Of a DNA stretch of 64,000 bases, positions 62,430 through 64,000 are shown piece after piece. Source of the DNA: Micropterix aruncella (taxonomy: Eukaryota > Arthropoda > Insecta > Lepidoptera > Micropterigidae); assembly GCA_944548615.1 (NCBI GenBank), contig OX155963.1:20020261-20084260 (forward strand), given 5' to 3'. A program made the translations under genes and the position numbers. Each line of letters starts with the position of its first letter. Position 1 is the first letter of the stretch. The notes beneath the pieces were generated by a model, which was not told the origin of the DNA, did not search any database, and saw only the letters and a list, made by a program, of their open reading frames with translations.

Positions 62430-63190
62430 TGTTAATTGCTAAGCGCGAACCAGCCACTCCAGGAAGTGATAATGACCGATTGCCATTCTCACTCCCATGG
62501 AGTGAACGCAAAGACTTAGAGGACAAACAAATACACAGTCCAATTACGCAAGCAGCCCGTAAGAGTCCGACACCTTACTGCGAGAAGTGCCTCCAAGCGG
62601 ACTTCCTCGGGCCCTTACTACTAGATTTGGATTTATTTCTCTATCATACAGTCTGGTCACAGATTCAAGGTCGCTAGCGCGGTTTCTACCGGCAAATTAG
62701 TTGGACTAGCGGTACCGGTAAATTAGATAGTTAGCGGTAAATCAATTCGACTATATCGCGGACGGTGGCGCTCTTTGTCTGTCTTTCACACAGATCGGGT
62801 GGCCAACGAGACGTGTTTCAAGCGTACATAGCTGTCACCAGGTCAAATACCACCCCCGTTGCTTATTAAACGTACGTTTCTAGACCCCCCCCCCCCTCCC
62901 TCCGTTACTAGCCGGGGTGCAAGTCGATTGGCAACGCCGCACGATGCACAAGCCGACCAGTATTGCCTGAGGTGTTCCCTCAGATCGGATCCTATGTCAC
63001 CTGTCCTTGACAAAACCGTGACAGGATTAACACAGTATTTTTTAGGCAAGTCCCTCTTCGAAGAGACTACCGGATGGGAGTTGAACCGTGAGTTGAGCCA
63101 ACCCAAAATAACGAACAAGTCATCAGGCCCGTTACACGGAACCGTAAGATACCTGTCTCTGCAGATAATCAATATATACAATCGGTCGAT
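62430..63190 (+). repeat. 0.9-kb repeat family C, diverged copy 7
   Basis: Recognisable by order of landmarks: CAGTCCAATTACGCAAGC, CACCTTACTGCGAGAAGTGC, TCAAGGTCGCTAGCGCGG, ATCGCGGACGGTGGC, GATCGGGTGGCCAACGAG, CCACCCCCGTTGCTTATTAA, CAAGTCGATTGGCAACGCC, GGGAGTTGAACCGTGAGTTG and ACACGGAACCGTAAGATACC. It is much more diverged than the other copies, with a C-run insertion at 62,886-62,898 and a short duplication CGGTAAATTAG/GCGGCAAATTAG near 62,690-62,730. Open frames across it (112 and 144 codons) are not conserved. Confidence 0.6.
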
Positions 63191-63424
63191 ATACAGTCAG
63201 CAGATTAAACCGCTAGGATACAGCTCTGAGCTAGAGGCAACCGCTCTGGCAACCGCTAGAGCAGCGGTGCCAGCGCGCTATCCATTATTATAACATCAAT
63301 ATATAAATTAATGAGGCAATTCAATAAACCGTTTTAATATCGCTAAAGGGTCATTGAAAGTCAAACAAATAAAGCTGGAACTACCACCTGATTTATTAGA
63401 GAAACAAGTAACTATATTGAAAGG

Positions 63425-63740
63425 AATAAAAAACACGACTGCCGTTACAAAAAGTGAACTGTTGTATTTATAATTCTTTTATTACATTTATTTTTAAATA
63501 CATATTTGTGGTTTATGTATTTAGCCATATAGACATGTATATTTCCAGAATGTACTCAATCAGTCCTTACATTCGACAAAACACGATATATTTATTTGGA
63601 CATTAGATATTTAGATTTGTTGTCAAGTATTTGTTGACATTTGGACAGTTTAGTAATCCTATGACACTCAGGATGTCATAACGATTCTAACAATATAAAT
63701 GCAAACTTATAAATCGGTTCAAGCATTTAAAAATTATGGT
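63425..63740 (+). repeat. Dispersed repeat family A, copy 4
   Basis: CACGACTGCCGTTACAAAAA, TTTGTGGTTTATGTATTTAG, CCATATAGACATGTATATTT, AGAATGTACTCAATCAGTCC, AAACACGATATATTTATTTG, TGACATTTGGACAGTTTAG and CTTATAAATCGGTTCAAGC. Same order as copy 2 at 19.8 kb. Confidence 0.7.
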
Positions 63741-64000
63741 GGAATAAAAAATCTGGGTTTTATCATTAATACATACCGGTTTTTTTTCGAGTATAATTGC
63801 GTAGTTTTATTATTTTCCAAAATGTTGGATTAGAATAACTTCGTAGAACCAAAAACAATAATTTAAAAATCACTCGTATCATACTGTGGAGTGTAATAAT
63901 TAAACACTTTGTATAATTTATTATGCTAAAATTATATTCCGAATATTTATCTCCGTCACTAGGACTACCTGATCTATTCCTGGCGGCCGCGAAGAGAAAG
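63741..64000. other. No gene recognised at the right edge
   Basis: AT-rich DNA ending in GGCGGCCGCGAAGAGAAAG. Nothing recognisable; continues beyond the window. Confidence 0.4.

Noticed and set aside
62843..63293. Frames of 112 (minus) and 144 (plus) codons at the right end
   Set aside because: Overlapping on opposite strands within a diverged family C copy; the poly-proline and poly-glycine stretches come from a C run.

Overview
The window looks like a gene-poor, repeat-rich stretch of an insect nuclear genome, most likely lepidopteran. The grounds are AT-rich DNA, short fragments of many element classes, TAGGTACCTA-type words near 21.1 kb and 25.4 kb, and a GGGTTCCGTACC-type repeat at 41.0 kb. 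I see no intact host gene, no rRNA or tRNA gene and no CRISPR array. Almost everything recognisable is a transposable element, a relic of one, or tandem DNA. The species call is an inference.

Layout. 0.3-3.7 kb: a broken P-element/THAP9-type transposase gene with an N-terminal THAP exon, an intron, one frameshift and two in-frame stops. 4.7-7.1 kb: two 3' fragments of non-LTR retrotransposons, in opposite orientations. 7.6-16.9 kb: scattered repeats, including a foldback MITE (9.9 kb), a repeat of about 0.9 kb (10.5-11.4 kb), a rearranged Penelope-like C-terminus (12.7 kb), a palindromic element present twice (13.0 and 14.5 kb) and three tandem units each carrying a CTCF-like motif (13.5-13.8 kb). 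19-26 kb: a LINE relic, foldback elements, a LINE 3' ORF (24.2 kb) and a hAT-type MITE inserted in a foldback element (25.2-26.0 kb). 26-35 kb: more copies of the same families and a tandem block (30.6-33.0 kb) with three nested insertions, one a TTAA-flanked MITE whose empty site survives in a sister unit. 36-38 kb: a Helitron-type helicase relic and about 310 bp of perfect (TA)n. 40.1-40.5 kb: a tandem array with a period of about 119 bp. 45.8-46.3 kb: another LINE 3' fragment.

The outstanding object is at 46,769-56,706. Two direct repeats of 1,707 bp, with one difference seen by eye, bracket 6,524 bp. The unit has TG...CA ends, an ACAT target duplication, a primer-binding site resembling the complement of tRNA-Lys(CUU), and TATA and AATAAA signals in each repeat. 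It has the architecture of a complete LTR retrotransposon, but I find no gag, protease, reverse transcriptase or integrase reading frame in the interior. It is best read as a very young non-autonomous 'large retrotransposon derivative' that must borrow proteins from a partner. It carries an array of primer-site-like copies, two internal tandem duplications, a 51-bp GC-rich minisatellite and no visible polypurine tract.

The last 7 kb hold Tc1-like scraps, two further copies of the 0.9-kb family, a diverged third copy, and one GC-rich open frame (60.8-61.05 kb) of unknown nature. Many element boundaries are approximate because they were found by eye.
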